Assembly (NCBI GenBank): GCA_030620695.1
Contig: JAUXEA010000034.1
Coordinates: forward strand, 1-5,652
DNA: 5,652 nt
Source: Candidatus Aenigmatarchaeota archaeon
GTDB lineage: Archaea > Aenigmatarchaeota > Aenigmatarchaeia > QMZS01
Direction: 5' to 3'
Shown: piece by piece, positions 5,491 through 5,652 of the stretch
Layout of the letters: every line of letters begins with the position of its first letter
How positions within the stretch are numbered: position 1 is the stretch's first letter
Notes under the pieces: model-generated
What the model saw: the letters and a program-made list of their open reading frames with translations, nothing else
Told to the model about the DNA's origin: nothing
Database searches by the model: none
Program-made: the position numbers and the translations under genes

Positions 5491-5652
5491 TCATCTTATT
5501 TGTTCACTCCACTCTTTAGTAAATCCCCTTAGTATATATCTGGTATTCTGAAGTTCTTCAACATTTTTTGCACCAACCAGAAACATTGCAGTTTTTAATT
5601 CATTTTCCAGTTTGTCAATATATTTTGATATTCCTTCTTCTCCCTCTTTTTT
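5491..5652 (-). CDS. fni: Isopentenyl-diphosphate delta-isomerase type 2, C-terminal fragment
   Basis: The last 53 codons of a gene entering from the right edge end at TGA (5493-5491 on the minus strand). The segment with ELKTAMFLVGAKNVEELQNT and a closing GFTKEWSEQIR matches the C-terminus of the FMN-dependent type 2 IPP isomerase, where 'ELK.AMFL.G..N..EL' is characteristic. The enzyme interconverts isopentenyl and dimethylallyl diphosphate, needed to begin archaeal isoprenoid lipid synthesis. The flavin and substrate sites lie outside the window. The gene is convergent with tRNA-Lys, and its stop codon overlaps the last three bases of the tRNA (T71, C72, A73). Confidence 0.82.
   Translation of the reverse strand, partial: KKEGEEGISKYIDKLENELKTAMFLVGAKNVEELQNTRYILRGFTKEWSEQIR

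Larger units (their letters stand above)
5193..5493 (+). tRNA. tRNA-Lys (anticodon CTT) in three exons with two introns
   Basis: Exon 1 (5193-5207) gives acceptor GGGCCCG, T8, A9, D-stem GCTC, A14 and G15. Exon 2 (5356-5394) gives the rest of the D-arm (TCTGGTAGAGC), G26, anticodon arm ACTGG-CTCTTAA-CCAGT with CUU at 5375-5377, variable loop AGGTC and T-stem GCGTG. Exon 3 (5474-5493) gives T-loop TTCGAAT, CGCGC, acceptor CGGGCTC and A73. The joined 74-nt molecule has complete stems; pairs 2-71 (G-U) and 52-62 (U-G) are wobbles. The exon 2/3 joint recreates GTCGCGTGTTCGAATCGCG, which I recognise from other archaeal tRNA-Lys. CCA is not encoded. The last three bases are also the antisense of the fni stop codon. 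A gene 301 bp long with two interruptions would be easy for standard tRNA finders to miss. Confidence 0.92.

Noticed and set aside
5193..5493. Split (trans-spliced) tRNA-Lys instead of one interrupted gene
   Set aside because: All three parts lie in order on one strand within 301 bp with inner helices that close each intron, so cis-splicing explains them fully.

Overview
This window is AT-rich archaeal DNA. It encodes an archaeal RNA polymerase stalk subunit, an archaeal/eukaryotic-type prolyl-tRNA synthetase, archaeal-type uL18 and uS5, the end of a type 2 isopentenyl-diphosphate isomerase, and tRNA genes with bulge-helix-bulge introns and no encoded CCA. Shine-Dalgarno sites are absent or poor, and TATA-like boxes sit about 25 bp before several starts. 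The uS5 core resembles versions I associate with DPANN lineages (Woesearchaeota/Pacearchaeota-like), but that placement is tentative.

Layout, left to right. Bases 1-699 (+) hold the 3' end of an inorganic pyrophosphatase gene and rpo7, one base apart. proS (711-2153, -) converges on rpo7 with only 11 bp between them. A 162-bp gap (2154-2315) carries the proS promoter and a perfect inverted repeat around it. Next, on the minus strand, come the overlapping ribosomal genes uS5 (2316-3251) and uL18 (3238-3750). uS5 has an unusual lysine-rich N-terminal extension of about 100 residues. Upstream of them on the same strand are a tRNA-Asp(GTC) interrupted in its T-loop (3825-3938) and a CPA-superfamily cation/proton antiporter (3944-5116). 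Divergent from the antiporter is a tRNA-Lys(CTT) spread over 301 bp (5193-5493) with two introns, one in the D-loop and one at the T-stem/T-loop border. The last 162 bases are the 3' end of fni on the minus strand. Its stop codon lies on the last three bases of the tRNA-Lys.

Most of the content is information processing: transcription, translation and tRNA charging. Pyrophosphatase removes the pyrophosphate made by RNA polymerase and by tRNA synthetases. The most unusual feature is the tRNA pair: three introns in two genes, none at the canonical 37/38 position. In all three, cutting after the second base of each bulge restores a normal cloverleaf. This predicts a broad-specificity splicing endonuclease in the host. 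A second unusual feature is the tRNA-Lys/fni overlap, which could explain two atypical acceptor-stem bases.
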